A stretch of DNA of 5,827 nucleotides. Origin: Paracoccaceae bacterium (lineage in GTDB: Bacteria; Pseudomonadota; Alphaproteobacteria; Rhodobacterales; Rhodobacteraceae). Numbering within the stretch: the first letter of the stretch is position 1; every line of letters starts with the position of its first letter. A program made the position numbers and the translations under genes. The notes under the pieces were generated by a model. It did no database searches, had not been told where the DNA came from, and saw nothing but the letters and a program-made list of their open reading frames with translations. Positions 4,466 to 5,827 of the stretch are shown piece by piece. The DNA is taken from NCBI GenBank assembly GCA_016764835.1, contig JAESRD010000309.1, positions 1 to 5,827 of the forward strand. Direction: 5' to 3'.

Positions 4466-5827
4466 ATGACTGATGTGATCACAACTGCGCCCAGGCGCCG
4501 CCGTTGGCCCTTTTGGGCACAGGCGATGATCGCTGTGTTCTGCCTCGGCGCGCTGGCGGTGATCTGGCTGACCAACCAGCAGCTGACCGAACGTTTTACC
4601 GAAACCACCCGCAACCGGGCCGATGTGCGGCTGACGCTGTATTCGGGCAATCTGGTCAGCGAGCTGCGCCGTAATTCTATTGTGCCGCAACTTTTGGCCC
4701 GTGACCCAGAGCTGATTGGCGCGCTGTCGGGCGGCAACTTTTCACTTTCAACCCAGCGGCTGCTTAGTTTTGTCGATGAGTTTGGCGCGGCCTCGCTAAT
4801 GTTGTTCGACAGGGATGGTCGTTTGGTGGCGGCGACCGAGCGCACGCGCGTCGGTGAGCTGCACCGCTCGGCCGCGTTCTTTGTCGATGCGACGCGCTCA
4901 AACAAGACTGTTTTCACCAATTTCCGGCTCGATAATGGCGCTTACTCATTCGTCTATTCGCGCCGGGTAGAAGATGGCGGCGGCTTGTTGGGGGTGATCG
5001 CCGTTGAGGTTGATCTGGCCAAGCTAGAGCGCGGCTGGGCCGGCACCCAAGATGCGGTGGTGGTGGCCAATAGCGAAGGCTTTATCATCTTGTCGTCAGA
5101 GCCGCGCTGGCGCGGGTTGGTTGAGCAAGATGCGCTGGCGCTACAATCTGCGCCGACAACCATAGAGCGGGCTTTGCGGGCCACGCAAGATTGGTCGGCT
5201 CTGCCGGTCAACGCTTATTTGCGCGGCGAAGCGGTGCTGCGGCGCGAGCAACGGATAATCTTCCAAGGCTGGCGGATCATCTCCTTCACTGCCTATGCCA
5301 GCGTGCGCGAGCGGGTGAACGGGGTTTTGGCGCTTGAGATCATGGGCTTTGCCATCATCTTGGCGCTGGCATTTTGGGTCTCATCACGCAAAGCCACCAG
5401 CAGGCTGTTGTTTTTTCAGCGCGAATCTGCCGAGCTGCGGCTGCTAAACGCCCGGCTGCGGCGCGAGGTTGCCGAGCGGCAAAAGGCTGAGCGCAACTTG
5501 GAATCAGCCGAGCAGACACTGGCCCAGTCGTCAAAACTGGCGGTGTTGGGCGAAATGTCGGCCTCGGTCAGCCACGAGCTGAACCAGCCTTTGGCGGCAA
5601 TGAAAACCTATTTGGCCGGGGCGCAACTGCTGTTGCAACGGCAGCGACCGCAAGAGGCACTCTCGTCATTTCAGCGGATTGATGATCTGATCGACCGCAT
5701 GGCGGCGATCACCCGCCAGCTCAAATCATATGCCCGCAAAGGCGCCGAGGCCTTTGCCCCGGTTGATGTGCGCGCCTCGGTCTCGTCGGCACTGGCAATC
5801 ATGGAACCGCAGCTCAAACAGCGCAAA
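4466..5827 (+). CDS. dctB: DctB-type C4-dicarboxylate sensor histidine kinase (C-terminus cut by window edge)
   Basis: The frame is open for 454 residues to the right edge. The order is a basic N-terminus (RRRR at 10-13), membrane segment at about 17-36, a periplasmic sensor region of about 250 residues (37-286) of the PDC/Cache type, a second membrane segment at about 287-305, a charged coiled-coil linker at 315-357, then the dimerisation domain with SKLAVLGEMSASVSHELNQP and the phospho-acceptor His370. The ATP-binding domain lies beyond the window. This architecture and the H-box LNQPLAAMKTYLAG are typical of DctB, which senses succinate-type acids and phosphorylates the sigma54 activator DctD; the ligand is inferred. 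A relative with another ligand is possible. The start at 4466 precedes the basic N-terminus and membrane segment well, but no good ribosome site lies in front (nearest GGGG at 4448-4451). Confidence 0.75.
   Translation, partial: MTDVITTAPRRRRWPFWAQAMIAVFCLGALAVIWLTNQQLTERFTETTRNRADVRLTLYSGNLVSELRRNSIVPQLLARDPELIGALSGGNFSLSTQRLLSFVDEFGAASLMLFDRDGRLVAATERTRVGELHRSAAFFVDATRSNKTVFTNFRLDNGAYSFVYSRRVEDGGGLLGVIAVEVDLAKLERGWAGTQDAVVVANSEGFIILSSEPRWRGLVEQDALALQSAPTTIERALRATQDWSALPVNAYLRGEAVLRREQRIIFQGWRIISFTAYASVRERVNGVLALEIMGFAIILALAFWVSSRKATSRLLFFQRESAELRLLNARLRREVAERQKAERNLESAEQTLAQSSKLAVLGEMSASVSHELNQPLAAMKTYLAGAQLLLQRQRPQEALSSFQRIDDLIDRMAAITRQLKSYARKGAEAFAPVDVRASVSSALAIMEPQLKQRK

Noticed and set aside
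4262..4920. Minus-strand reading frames over the end of purQ and the start of the kinase gene
   Set aside because: They are shadows opposite two well-supported genes, with low-complexity composition and no family signal.

Overview
The window reads as chromosomal DNA of an alphaproteobacterium, most likely a marine Rhodobacterales (Roseobacter-type) species. Three things point there: G+C of about 60% or more in the lines I counted inside genes, a DUF1476/zeta-subunit F1-ATPase inhibitor gene lying divergent to purC, and a DctB-type sensor kinase after purQ. Species cannot be named from the sequence alone.

Layout. (1) 1-1251, minus strand: the first 417 residues of an MprF-like membrane protein (LPG-synthase flippase domain plus the beginning of a DUF2156 aminoacyl-transferase domain), cut by the left edge. 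(2) 1252-1479: an A+T-rich gap with one intrinsic terminator facing left (for the inhibitor gene) and one terminator-like hairpin facing right that has no visible gene to serve. (3) 1480-1794, minus: the 104-residue zeta-type F1-ATPase inhibitor. (4) 1795-1923: a short divergent control region with a two-tier stem-loop and a candidate purC promoter. (5) 1924-2960, plus: purC then purS. (6) 2961-about 3660: an interruption of lower G+C (about 47% by hand count) carrying one unrecognised gene on the opposite strand (2983-3573). (7) 3640-3739: an inverted-repeat segment and a good sigma70-like promoter in front of purQ. (8) 3740-4408, plus: purQ. (9) 4466-5827, plus: the first 454 residues of a DctB-type C4-dicarboxylate sensor histidine kinase, cut by the right edge just after its dimerisation domain.

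How the genes work together. PurC makes SAICAR. PurS and PurQ are the small subunit and the glutaminase of the three-part FGAM synthase, whose large subunit PurL is not in the window. PurS and PurQ act in one complex and are usually adjacent in one transcript; here about 780 bases with an oppositely oriented gene separate them. The apparent sigma70 promoter before purQ would restore its expression.

The most unusual item is this interruption and its unidentified, beta-strand-rich product. The other points worth a second look are the orphan rightward terminator at 1381-1407, the two-tier hairpin before purC, and the possible dispersed repeat at 3640-3704. I found no tRNA, rRNA, CRISPR array, transposase or integrase.
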